From: Deltaproteobacteria bacterium
Lineage (GTDB): Bacteria > Desulfobacterota > Binatia > UBA1149 > JAJCZL01
Direction: 5' to 3'
Length of the DNA stretch: 51,510 nt
Assembly: GCA_029262415.1 (NCBI GenBank)
Contig: JAJCZL010000075.1
Location: forward strand, 1-51,510
The translations under genes and the position numbers were made by a program. Positions 6,986 to 15,213 of this stretch are shown one piece after another. A model generated the notes under the pieces. That model was not told where the DNA came from. It searched no databases and saw only the letters and a list, made by a program, of their open reading frames with translations. Positions within the stretch are counted from its first letter, which is position 1, and each line of letters begins with the position of its first letter.

Positions 6986-8971
6986 ATGCCAAACTCGAAG
7001 ATTATTTCAGCCCTGACCGGACTCGCAGCTGCTGCGATGTTGGTCATCCCCGCCGCGGGTTTCGCGGCACAGGGCGACTGCGGACAACCGATATCGGACG
7101 GCTCTAACCCGACTGCAACCGACGCGAGCGTAACCTTGCGCTTTGCGGTGGGCGCCCTATCCGCGTGCAGCGACTTCGGCCCTGACTGCATCTGCGACGT
7201 TAACGACAGCGCCAGCACCACCGCGAGCGATGCGCTCCTCGTACTGCGCAAGGCGGTCGGCCAGCCCGTCACGCTTGACTGCGGTGCAGCCTGCACGACG
7301 ACGACGACTATATCGATAACGACAACGACGATAGGCGCGACCACGACCACCACGCTGCCACCCAATGGTGCTCCACGTTGCAGCTCCGGCGAAGTCATCG
7401 CCCTGGTGGGCGGCGTGATCGATTCCGGTTGGGCCGGACCGGGTCACAACCAAGACCTGATCAGCGGTGCGCGTATCAGCGCAAAAGCCGTGCGTCGCTG
7501 CGAGAACCTGACCACCGGGGCCCGTGGCGCTGTTTGTGTGCAGGACAGCGAATGCGCCGTCGGTACCGAACGCTGCCTGGTTGCTTGTAACTGTAACAAC
7601 CCGCAGGACTCGACGTGTGAGATCACCGGGCCTACCCACGAGCAGAACTGCACGATCACCCTCGATTCGTGCACCAGCGACGGCGACTGCGGTATATCGG
7701 GCGGAACCTGCAGAAGGTTCTTCGGCGGTCCGCTACCGTTGGCCGCGGCCGGAACCCCGGTTTGCGTCACCACGTATTTCGCGGGCGACATCAGCGGAAC
7801 AGCCGATGCGTTCAGCGGCGAACTCGTTGCCGACTTTGCGCTGCGATCGCGAGTGCACGCAACCAACATCGACCACCCCTGCCCGATTTGCGACACCGGC
7901 GGTACGCCGGCGGTCGGCGACACCGGTACGTGCGTAGGCGACTCGCAGAAGACGGGTTTGCCCTGCACGGTAACATCGATCCACCCCGAGTTCGGTGCTA
8001 CCTCACCGGATTGCCCGCCGCAGCCCGCCCAGAACGTGTCGGGCATCGGCCTGTCGGTTCTGTTCCGCGGGGCTACGACCAACACGGCGTCCAAACAGGC
8101 GACGCTCATCTGCTCGGATAACCCAATCCACCCTAACGGCCAGGTTGGAGGATTCTGCGCGGATGACGTCGCGGTTGGCGTATTCGACACACCGTGCTCG
8201 AGCAACGCCGATTGCTTGCATTGCACCGACGATCCTACTGTCGGTTGTACGACGAACGGCGACTGCGGTGCCGGTGGGGCCTGCGCTGCGGCCCCCGAGC
8301 AGCCCATCGCGTGCGGGTTCTACTGCCACGTCGGCTTCTGTAAGGGAGCCGGGCCACAGGATCCCGACCAGCCGTGCTTCGCCGATAGCGACTGCACGGG
8401 CGGCGATACCTGCGTGCCGGGCACCGGAGGCGCGACTTCCGCCAACGCCCCGCAGCAGTTGCCGAACGACTGCTCCAACACGATCTGTGGAGCAGAGTCG
8501 CCCGAACAGTGCGGATCCGGCGACACCCTGGGTGTGTGCGATGTGAAGACCTACATCCCGTGTACCGTCGACTCGCAGTGCACCCAGCAAGGCGCGGGCA
8601 CGGTCTGTAACTTCATTCCGAAACCCTGCTTCGAAGCGGTGATTTCGGCAACCGGCAGCCCGTCGCCGCTCGGCTCGTTCTGCTCGGAGCAGGACCCGCC
8701 GACCGTATGCACCACCAACGCCGACTGTGGCGGAACGTTGTGCCGCGACGATACGTCGGTACCGGGGGTGGTAGCCATCTTCCCGATCCCGGCAACCGCG
8801 TCTTCGGCAGTCAACGGCGCGGCCGGTCTGACCGGCCCGGGCCGCGTCAGCCTCTCACAGATCCTACTGGCCTGTCGCTGCGGCGACGGCACCGCGGGCT
8901 GCGACGAGGAGTGTGACGACGGCAACGACATCGACGGTGACGCGTGCACAAACGTTTGCACGCTGCCGTAG
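6986..8971 (+). CDS. Cys-rich secreted protein with N-terminal dockerin-like module
   Basis: 661 residues with GGAGG 7 nt before the ATG. A signal peptide ends near FAAQG. Residues about 31-98 hold two dockerin-like loops: a degenerate first one (SDGSNPTATDASVTLRFAVG) and a clearer second (CDVNDSASTTASDALLVLRK), ending GQPVTLDC. The same arrangement is intact in the protein at 49577-51058. A Thr-rich linker (about 101-128) follows. Residues 130-640 are homologous along their length to the Cys-rich protein at 577, with shared blocks such as IDSGW/LDNGW, PVCVTTYFAGD, SPDCPPQP..SGIGLSV and AGLTGPGR. The end is a DEECDDGND..GDAC repeat. Probably an extracellular disulfide-bonded protein that could dock through its N-terminal module. 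Confidence 0.85.
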   Translation: MPNSKIISALTGLAAAAMLVIPAAGFAAQGDCGQPISDGSNPTATDASVTLRFAVGALSACSDFGPDCICDVNDSASTTASDALLVLRKAVGQPVTLDCGAACTTTTTISITTTTIGATTTTTLPPNGAPRCSSGEVIALVGGVIDSGWAGPGHNQDLISGARISAKAVRRCENLTTGARGAVCVQDSECAVGTERCLVACNCNNPQDSTCEITGPTHEQNCTITLDSCTSDGDCGISGGTCRRFFGGPLPLAAAGTPVCVTTYFAGDISGTADAFSGELVADFALRSRVHATNIDHPCPICDTGGTPAVGDTGTCVGDSQKTGLPCTVTSIHPEFGATSPDCPPQPAQNVSGIGLSVLFRGATTNTASKQATLICSDNPIHPNGQVGGFCADDVAVGVFDTPCSSNADCLHCTDDPTVGCTTNGDCGAGGACAAAPEQPIACGFYCHVGFCKGAGPQDPDQPCFADSDCTGGDTCVPGTGGATSANAPQQLPNDCSNTICGAESPEQCGSGDTLGVCDVKTYIPCTVDSQCTQQGAGTVCNFIPKPCFEAVISATGSPSPLGSFCSEQDPPTVCTTNADCGGTLCRDDTSVPGVVAIFPIPATASSAVNGAAGLTGPGRVSLSQILLACRCGDGTAGCDEECDDGNDIDGDACTNVCTLP

Positions 8972-9007
8972 TAACAGCGACGAGTGGGCTGCGGCCCACC
9001 GCATAAA

Positions 9008-9051
9008 TAAACGGCCCGGCCCTCGTAAGAGGGCCGGGCCGTTTATCTTTT
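9008..9051 (+). terminator. Very strong rho-independent terminator
   Basis: A perfect 17-bp stem (9008-9024 with 9029-9045; core ACGGCCCGGCCCTC) with a GTAA loop is followed by TCTTTT. It ends the Cys-rich gene at 8971. Its arms start with TAAA and end with TTTA, so it can act in both directions. Confidence 0.95.
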
Positions 9052-9182
9052 CCCCGGCTTGGTCTCGGCCGCGCACGGCTGGATGCTCCCCGGCCCCACC
9101 GCGGGCTAGCGCCTCGGGCGCTTTCGGCCTAGAATCGCTGGGTTGTGTGGCTTACCGAGAGATTGAAAAAAATGGTATCTGA

Positions 9183-9749
9183 ATGACCAAGCCTCTGAGT
9201 ATCCTGGTGGCTACCGTGGTGTTCGCCTGCCTTACCACAATCACGGCCTGCGGCCCCAGCTTGGGTGACCAAAAGCGCTACACACTGACCGTTGAGTTGG
9301 CTGCCAACGGTGGCCAGAGCATCGGTGGGCTGGTTCTCAAGATCACCTATGACAACGGCGAGATCTGCGGTACTGGTGGAAGCGTCTCATGCGTGCGCGG
9401 CGGTGACGTTGACAGCGCCGTGCTCGACGACGAAGAAGATGTGGTAGACAGCAACGTGTTCATCTTAAATGCCCAGATCGACAAAAGCGCGGTGATGAAC
9501 GTCGGCGACGACCTCCTCACCTGCACCTTCGTGTCTTCGGTTACGCCGTCTAACAATAGCTTTGTCTTCAAAATTCAAAGTGCGACCGACACCGGCGATG
9601 CGACCATCCCTACCGCCGACCTCGAGACCGTAAGGTTCATGGTGCGCTCGGATGACGGCACCGCGGGCGACTGCACTGGGACCACCGGCGCGACCACGAC
9701 CACGACCTCGATCGTGACCGCAACCAGTACCACGATGGGTCTGCCCTGA
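9183..9749 (+). CDS. Small lipoprotein with a single cohesin-like module
   Basis: 188 residues. The signal has a canonical lipobox, ITAC, with Cys at residue 23. Residues about 35-150 are one beta-rich module: YTLTVELAANG, SIGGLVLKITYDNG, and LLTCTF near its end. That order matches cohesin cores, in which a G-x-L-x-F/L strand is followed by Y-D and a late hydrophobic-T-x-F strand. The same module is in the lipoproteins at 5243, 9769 and 11095. The C-terminus is a short Thr tail (GATTTTTS). No strong Shine-Dalgarno is visible. It is 19 nt from the next lipoprotein and probably co-transcribed with it. The cohesin assignment is by pattern only. Confidence 0.75.
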   Translation: MTKPLSILVATVVFACLTTITACGPSLGDQKRYTLTVELAANGGQSIGGLVLKITYDNGEICGTGGSVSCVRGGDVDSAVLDDEEDVVDSNVFILNAQIDKSAVMNVGDDLLTCTFVSSVTPSNNSFVFKIQSATDTGDATIPTADLETVRFMVRSDDGTAGDCTGTTGATTTTTSIVTATSTTMGLP

Positions 9750-9768
9750 CCGCTTGCGAGGCTCCGCC

Positions 9769-11010
9769 ATGCGAATAAACTCCAGCCTCATCTACGCAAT
9801 CGCGACCGCAGCTGTTCTTTGCCTGGCCACGGGGTGCGTAGGCAACTCGGCAACACCGGTCGACGTTGTCATCCAGTTGCCGGGTCCGGCGCAGACGCTG
9901 TCGAAGGCCGTAATTGAGGTCGACTACTCGCGTTCGGGCGCGGTACCGGCCGGTGGGCGCAGGCCTTCGTGTACGGCGCTGCTCCCATATCTGGACGCGA
10001 CCTTCAGCGACGACGGCCGCAACCGGCTGATCATCGACGTGAGTTCCCCGCAGGGGTTCTCCGCCCCCGCCGATCTCGTCGCCTGCCGGATGCTCGCGAG
10101 TAAGGGCAACGAAGACGCCGGCCGCATCCAATCGCGGCTGGCGGTGCGTGTCGACAGCGCCTTGGACATGGCCGGCCAAGCGGTCGGCGACAAGCGGCTC
10201 GCAGGTTTGTCCTCACGGATCCAGACCCGCGCCGACCGCCACGCGCCCCGAGAGGAAGCCGGGAAGTCCTCACAACAGCGGCGCAACGCCCGCAGCGCAG
10301 AGTCACGCGAGCGCGGAGCAAGCGCTGATCAAGCCGCCACAGAGCGCGCAAGCGCGAGCGGCGTGCGCGAGTTGCGCCCCAGCGGACGTCCGGCAGCGGC
10401 ACCCGAGGGGCGACCGGCTGGACGCATCGCAAGTGCAGCCGCGGATACCGGCGCCGCAGCAACAGCCGAGCGCTCGCGTGCAGGCTCGCCTCGCGATGCC
10501 GTGCGCGATGCGGTCGCCGGGGCAGCCCGAGCCAACGCACCCTCCGGAGGCGGCCCGCTGGATGACGGCGCTTCGGCCGCCGATTCTGGGTTGGGCCGGG
10601 CCAACACCGAAATCCCCTCCGGCGTCGTCCCCAATGTCGGTCCCACGTATAGCTACGAAATCACCCTGTCGGTACTCAACGACTCGGGCGAACTCGGGGC
10701 TTTGCAGGTTGACGTCAGCAACAGCAGTGGCGGCGGCTTCGTCGGCAACGGCGATTCGGTCGATTGCACAAGCTTGCTGGGCGGTGCTCTGGTCGCCTTT
10801 AACAACCGCGACGGCAAGCTGCGCGCGGGGTTCATCGCGACCAACGGCATCGCCACCCCCACCCCGATCGCCTCGTGCCGGTACAAATCGCGCACCGACG
10901 TCACCTCTGGGTCTTTCAGCGTGGCGGTCACCGACTCCAGCGACACCAACAGTCAGCCGGCCAGTCCTACTCCATTTGTCGCGGTCAGCGACGTGCAGTT
11001 GATACGCTAG
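9769..11010 (+). CDS. Lipoprotein with two cohesin-like modules and Ala/Arg-rich spacer
   Basis: 413 residues from the ATG at 9769, which has GCGAGG 6 nt upstream; a TTG at 9754 is the alternative. The signal ends CLATGC with Cys at residue 23. A divergent first module (about 28-140, with SKAVIEVDYS and LVACRM) is followed by an unusual low-complexity spacer (about 145-285) rich in Ala, Arg, Ser and Glu. A clear second module (about 293-400) has GELGALQVDVS, ALVAFNNRDG, IASCRY and GSFSVAVTDSSD. The spacer is very GC-rich and open in several frames. The second module is most like the one at 11095. Probably surface anchored; binding partners unknown. Confidence 0.75.
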   Translation: MRINSSLIYAIATAAVLCLATGCVGNSATPVDVVIQLPGPAQTLSKAVIEVDYSRSGAVPAGGRRPSCTALLPYLDATFSDDGRNRLIIDVSSPQGFSAPADLVACRMLASKGNEDAGRIQSRLAVRVDSALDMAGQAVGDKRLAGLSSRIQTRADRHAPREEAGKSSQQRRNARSAESRERGASADQAATERASASGVRELRPSGRPAAAPEGRPAGRIASAAADTGAAATAERSRAGSPRDAVRDAVAGAARANAPSGGGPLDDGASAADSGLGRANTEIPSGVVPNVGPTYSYEITLSVLNDSGELGALQVDVSNSSGGGFVGNGDSVDCTSLLGGALVAFNNRDGKLRAGFIATNGIATPTPIASCRYKSRTDVTSGSFSVAVTDSSDTNSQPASPTPFVAVSDVQLIR

Positions 11011-11094
11011 CCCGCGCTTCTGTACCTTCGGCCCCGGCGCGGCTATAAATGACGGCGGGCGCCGCGCCGGCGGGCGCTCTCAGGAGTTTTACGC

Positions 11095-11628
11095 ATGGTA
11101 GATTACCTCCGTCTTCTAGACACGCGGCTTTGTCTACGCGCGACAATCACCGCCGTCGCCACGCTCGCGTTGATGTCCGCCGCTGGGTGCCAATCATCGG
11201 GCACTCCGACCTCGAGCGGTGACGCCGGCTTGACCACAGCGGCGACCGCTACAGAGCCCAAAGGCGACGCCTACTTGCTTACACTCAACGTCTCGAGCAA
11301 TTCGGGCAGAATCGGAGCACTTCAGTTCGAGATCAAAGGTGATGTCGGCGGCTTTGCCGGCGGCGGTGCCGAGGTCGAGTGCGACAGCATGATAGACGAG
11401 GCTTTGGCCGCCTTCAGCCGTCACGAGCCCACGCGCGTCGTCGGTGCGGTAATTGATGTCGCAGGCTTTGACACACCGGCGGCGGTCGCGCGTTGCACCT
11501 ACGTCGCCGAGTCCGAGCCGGGCGCAGGCGCGTTCTCGGTCAAGGTCACCGAAGCAAGCGATGTCAGTGCACAAGCGCTCGCCTCGGCACCGACGATGGT
11601 CGTCAGCAGCATCCAGCGCGCTGAGTAG
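11095..11628 (+). CDS. Small lipoprotein with cohesin-like module
   Basis: 177 residues. GGAG lies 8 nt before the ATG. The signal ends LMSAAGC with Cys at residue 32, followed by a Ser/Thr-rich stretch. The module at about 58-170 has RIGALQFEIKGDVGGF, VECDS, ALAAFSRH, VARCTYV and GAFSVKVTEASD. It aligns closely with the second module of the preceding lipoprotein. Two conserved Cys (VxC and AxCxY) could form a disulfide. A TATAAAT box lies at 11044-11050, but its -35 partner is unclear. The gene runs directly into the next (membrane/TPR) gene and is probably co-transcribed with it. Confidence 0.75.
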   Translation: MVDYLRLLDTRLCLRATITAVATLALMSAAGCQSSGTPTSSGDAGLTTAATATEPKGDAYLLTLNVSSNSGRIGALQFEIKGDVGGFAGGGAEVECDSMIDEALAAFSRHEPTRVVGAVIDVAGFDTPAAVARCTYVAESEPGAGAFSVKVTEASDVSAQALASAPTMVVSSIQRAE

Positions 11629-11638
11629 AGCCGGCGGC

Positions 11639-13540
11639 TTGCCGCAGCAAGGCCGGATACGCGCGAACGTCCACGCCGCCGTCACCGCAGCGATCGTCGT
11701 TTTGAGCTTTGCCGCGTTCGGCCGCGGCATTCCGAGCAGCTTCGTCTCCGATGACACCAACGCGATCCTCGCCAACCAGTACGTAACAGCAAACGCATCG
11801 ACGGCCCGCATCTTTGCAAACTACTCTTGGTGGGGTGCCCAGCGGGCCGACGCACGCGGCTACCGCCCGCTGACAACGTGGACGTTCGCACGTAACTACC
11901 AATCGTTCGGCGCGATCCCCGCCCCGTTCCACGTCATCAATATTCTCATTCACATCGGCGTTTGCGTCGCCGTTTATGCGCTTGCTCTAGCGCTCGGCAT
12001 CACGCAACCGGCAGCCGCGTTCTCGGCGGCAATGTTTGCCGTCATGCCGATCCACAGCGAAGCGGTGGTGTGGGCGGTGGGACGTGCCGAGTTGCTTGCC
12101 GCGTTGGGTTTTCTCGGCTGCCTACTGGCCGGGCTGCGCGTCATGCGCGGTGGCCACGTGGTTTGGGCGGTCTTGTCGGCTGCAGCCCTGCTGCTCGGCG
12201 CTTTCTCCAAGGAGAACGCCGTCACCGCCCTTGCGGGCCCCTTCATCGCCTATATCTGGATCGGCCGGTCACCCGACCTCGGCCCCAAGGCCTCTGCCCG
12301 CCAACCGTCGAAAGCCCAGGCACGAAGCCGCGCGGCCATATGGTTCGCAGCGCTTTGCCTGGGACTCGGCGTCTATCTGCTGATCCGCGCTGCGGCCGGC
12401 GAGATGATCGGCGGCACGGCGGCTAATCAGTTGGACAACCCCATCGGCTTACTGCCGTGGCTGCAACGCCAGGCCGCCGCGCTCGCGGTTTTCGGGCGCT
12501 ATCTGTGGCTCTCGCTAGTACCGTTGGGACTGAGCGTCGACTATTCATTCGATGCTCTCGGCGTCGGCAGCGGCACCCACAGCGGCTTTTTCGCCGACCG
12601 TTACAGCCTGCTCGGTGCGCTCGGCGTGGCCGCGGCAAGTACTGCCGCGCTGGCGGGGCTGCGTGCGCAGAGGTGGGCCGCGCTCGCGGCAGCAACCGTG
12701 TTGTCACTGGCCGCGTTCTCGATCGTCTCCAACACTGTCGTGGTGATCGGCACGGCAATGGGCGAGAGGCTCTTCTATCTCCCCAGCTTCGGACTTTGCA
12801 TCGCGGGCGGGCTGTTGTTCGGCGCAGCTCGCGAACGAGTACCCAAAGCGGCGGTGATCGTCGCCGTACTCGTCATACTCACCTACACCGGCGCATCCGC
12901 CGTTCGTTGCGGCGACTGGCAAAGCCCGATCACGCTGTTCGAAGCGGCGGTCGCCGCCCATCCACGCAGTGCGCGTGCGCATATGGAGTTGGCATCTGCA
13001 TACGGCCACGCCGGTGCGAGCGACGCAGCCTTACAACACTTCGGGCTCGCGCTTTTGATCAAACCTGATTACGCGGCAGCGGCATACAACAGAGGCAACA
13101 TGCTCGCGCGCGTCGGCCGTTACCCCGAGGCCGCACAGTCTTATGAATCTGCAGTGTCGGCCAAACCCCGCTGGTACTCGGCTGTCTACAACCTCGCGCT
13201 CGTCAAACGTCTCCAAGGCGACGACGCAGGCGCACTCGAGGTACTCGAAAAACTTGAATCGGGGTCACGACCGGCTGCAATCGAAATGCTGCGCGGTGAG
13301 ATTCTCCTTGCCGACGGACGCAACAGCGAGGCGATCGAAGCCTTTACCCTTGCGCTTTCGGCCGGCGCCGAGTCGAGCACGGCGCTGATCAACCGCGGTG
13401 TGGCCCGCGAGAGACTGAGCGGCTGCGCCGCCGCGCTCGAGGATTACGACAAGGCCGCCGGCCAACCGGGAGCCGCGCCCCAGGCCGCGCAGAACGCGGC
13501 CGCATGCCGACGGGTGCTCGGCCTAAGCGGCGACCCTTAG
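11639..13540 (+). CDS. TMTC-like GT-C membrane protein with C-terminal TPRs
   Basis: 633 residues from a TTG at 11639. An upstream ATG at 11453 would add a Ser/Arg-rich segment overlapping the previous gene and is unlikely. The N-terminal half has about ten hydrophobic segments and the hallmark order of the TMTC/DUF1736 family: SFVSDDTNAILANQYV, YRPLTTWTF, FHVINILIH, FAVMPIHSEAVVWAVGRAEL and FSKENAV. The SDD near the first membrane segment is where GT-C enzymes carry their catalytic acid. The last 200 residues are TPRs (ARAHMELASAYGHAG, AAAYNRGNMLARVGRY). Eukaryotic TMTC proteins O-mannosylate secreted beta-domains; this bacterial member is uncharacterised. Its place after Thr-rich lipoproteins suggests it may glycosylate them, which is inference. 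Confidence 0.8.
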   Translation: MPQQGRIRANVHAAVTAAIVVLSFAAFGRGIPSSFVSDDTNAILANQYVTANASTARIFANYSWWGAQRADARGYRPLTTWTFARNYQSFGAIPAPFHVINILIHIGVCVAVYALALALGITQPAAAFSAAMFAVMPIHSEAVVWAVGRAELLAALGFLGCLLAGLRVMRGGHVVWAVLSAAALLLGAFSKENAVTALAGPFIAYIWIGRSPDLGPKASARQPSKAQARSRAAIWFAALCLGLGVYLLIRAAAGEMIGGTAANQLDNPIGLLPWLQRQAAALAVFGRYLWLSLVPLGLSVDYSFDALGVGSGTHSGFFADRYSLLGALGVAAASTAALAGLRAQRWAALAAATVLSLAAFSIVSNTVVVIGTAMGERLFYLPSFGLCIAGGLLFGAARERVPKAAVIVAVLVILTYTGASAVRCGDWQSPITLFEAAVAAHPRSARAHMELASAYGHAGASDAALQHFGLALLIKPDYAAAAYNRGNMLARVGRYPEAAQSYESAVSAKPRWYSAVYNLALVKRLQGDDAGALEVLEKLESGSRPAAIEMLRGEILLADGRNSEAIEAFTLALSAGAESSTALINRGVARERLSGCAAALEDYDKAAGQPGAAPQAAQNAAACRRVLGLSGDP

Positions 13541-13584
13541 GCATAGTTGCAAACCGGGCCGACCGCCGTTAAGAATCAGCCCTT

Positions 13585-14883
13585 GTGGCCCCGCCAAACC
13601 AAGGCTCAGCAGAAGCCGGTCACACGCGGGCCCGGCTGCGATTGTCTCGGCTGCTGATCGCAGCAGCAGTGGTTGCGTGCATCGGCTTGGCGGTCTCGCT
13701 CGAGATCGTCTATGTCCACGGGCGGATCTCTGCGCTCGGCAAAGAGTACACCAGTTTTTGCAACGTAAATGACACGATCAACTGCGACCGTGTCCTGGGC
13801 AGCCCGTTCTCCAAGCTCTTCGGCATCCCGGTGGGGTGGTTCGCCCTGGCGACCTATGCATTCCTGGCAGCCGCTTTCTGGACCGCGCGTAACCGTATAG
13901 GCGAAGCCGCCGCCGCCAACCTGACCCTGGCCGGACTCGGCGTTGCCGGAGCCGGCGCATTCTCGGTGTACATGGCCGGGATCAGCTATTTCGAGGTTCA
14001 CGCGGTCTGCCTGCTGTGTTCGGGGCTCTATGCCGTAGCCGCAACTCTTGTCGGGCTGATGATCGCGATCATCGCGGCGTTCAGAACAGCGTGGCCGCGC
14101 TTGGGCCCGATGGTCTCGATCGGCGGCTTCGCGGGCGCATTGGTGTTCTCGGGCTTGGCCGTAGCAGGCCTGGCCTGGGCGACTTGGCCGAGCGTCGCAA
14201 CACTCGATGCCTCGTTGGTCACGCTCGAGGACGTGCGCAAGGCTGACCCGGATTTCTACACCTGGTACACCAACCACAGGGTCGTGGATCCAGGAGTTGC
14301 CGATCGCAACGCGATCGGCGCCGCAGGCGCCGCGGTAACGATCGTCGAGTACGCAGATCTGCAGTGCGGTCACTGTCGTAAGAGCCACGAGAAGCTAAAA
14401 GGGCTGCTCGAGCGTCGTCCTGATGAGATCCGCCTGGTTTATCGACACTTTCCGCTCGACGTCGCGTGCAACGAAGCGGTCAAGCAAACCATCCACCGCT
14501 TCGCCTGTCGTGCCGCTGAGGCCGCAGAGTGCTCCGCTCTGCAGGGTAGGTTCGCCGAGATGCTTGATCGTCTGTTCGCCAAACAGAACGTCTTGTTTGA
14601 CACCACCATCATGCGCATCGCCACCGACCTCGGTCTGGATATGGAGAAGTTCGCAGGCTGCATGGCCTCAGGCGAAATGCGCAAACACATCACCGAGGAC
14701 TCACGCTGGGGCAAAAAGCTCGAAATCAAATCTACCCCAACGCTGTTCTTCAACGGACGTGAGATCAAAGGCTCGTTTGATGCAGACGCCAACTACGACT
14801 ACGCGGTCTTGATCGAGGCCGGCCTGGCCGCGGCCGGCGCAGGTACAGAAGCTGCAGCAACTACCGCAGTGGTCGACAACTAA
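13585..14883 (+). CDS. VKOR-DsbA fusion, disulfide bond formation
   Basis: 432 residues with a GTG start. The N-terminal half is a four- or five-helix vitamin K epoxide reductase domain with the loop pair Cys59/Cys67 (FCNVNDTINC) and the active CLLC at 142-145. The C-terminal half is a DsbA-type thioredoxin fold: active site CGHC at 261-264 (YADLQCGHC), helix YRHFPLD, and cis-Pro segment KSTPTLFFNG. In such fusions VKOR passes electrons from the thioredoxin domain to quinone and so drives disulfide formation in exported proteins. It lies 44 nt after the TMTC-like gene and within a cluster of very Cys-rich exported proteins, which are its obvious candidate clients. All key Cys are present. Confidence 0.93.
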   Translation: MAPPNQGSAEAGHTRARLRLSRLLIAAAVVACIGLAVSLEIVYVHGRISALGKEYTSFCNVNDTINCDRVLGSPFSKLFGIPVGWFALATYAFLAAAFWTARNRIGEAAAANLTLAGLGVAGAGAFSVYMAGISYFEVHAVCLLCSGLYAVAATLVGLMIAIIAAFRTAWPRLGPMVSIGGFAGALVFSGLAVAGLAWATWPSVATLDASLVTLEDVRKADPDFYTWYTNHRVVDPGVADRNAIGAAGAAVTIVEYADLQCGHCRKSHEKLKGLLERRPDEIRLVYRHFPLDVACNEAVKQTIHRFACRAAEAAECSALQGRFAEMLDRLFAKQNVLFDTTIMRIATDLGLDMEKFAGCMASGEMRKHITEDSRWGKKLEIKSTPTLFFNGREIKGSFDADANYDYAVLIEAGLAAAGAGTEAAATTAVVDN

Positions 14884-15213
14884 AGGCGACCGGAGCTCAC
14901 GAATCGGCTACAGCAGGCGCTTTGCGCACCTCCGCATAAGACTAAAGTCGTAGTGCATGCCGATCCTACCGAGACTATTGCCGTAATCCGGCAGAGTCAC
15001 CAGAAGTTGCAACGTCGCAACTCTAAAGGGGGTGTGGATAAGACCATAGCATTACCCCGATCGGGATATTTTACTTATTTATCAACTACTTACAAACACG
15101 GCGACGCCCCCGAACGGGGGAGCATGTGGCATGGTTGTTGCTTAGTTAGGAGCGAACAAGGTCTTAAGACCTTCGAACCAGCCATACCGACAGAAGGAGA
15201 CTAGATACCCCTT
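14884..15213. promoter_or_regulatory. 330-bp regulatory spacer before LuxR-type gene
   Basis: This spacer is locally AT-rich (15060-15095), unlike its surroundings. It has a perfect 16-bp palindrome AAGGTCTTAAGACCTT (15158-15173) flanked on both sides by CGAAC, a CCCCCG-AA-CGGGGG hairpin (15107-15120), and an AGTTGC...GCAACT inverted repeat (about 15004-15021). AAGGAG at about 15195 serves the downstream gene. The palindrome is a good candidate operator, perhaps for the adjacent LuxR-type protein. A small open frame inside has no family resemblance and was left out. Confidence 0.5.

Noticed and set aside
6766-7398. Minus-strand open frame opposite the promoter and N-terminus of the 6986 gene
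   Set aside because: Val-rich antisense of the Thr-linker (poly-Val from ACC/ACG), with no ribosome-binding site. Treated as a shadow.
10031-11002. Long open frames on both strands within the 9769 lipoprotein gene
   Set aside because: They arise from the GC-rich Ala/Arg spacer. The chosen frame alone gives a lipobox and two recognisable modules.
11453-11638. N-terminal extension of the TMTC-like protein from the ATG at 11453
   Set aside because: It lies wholly within the preceding lipoprotein gene and is a Ser/Arg/Pro-rich shadow. The TTG at 11639 directly before the first membrane segment is better.
14953-15204. 83-codon plus-strand open frame in the spacer before the LuxR-type gene
   Set aside because: No domain and no ribosome-binding site, and it covers the AT-rich palindrome region. 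More likely regulatory DNA.
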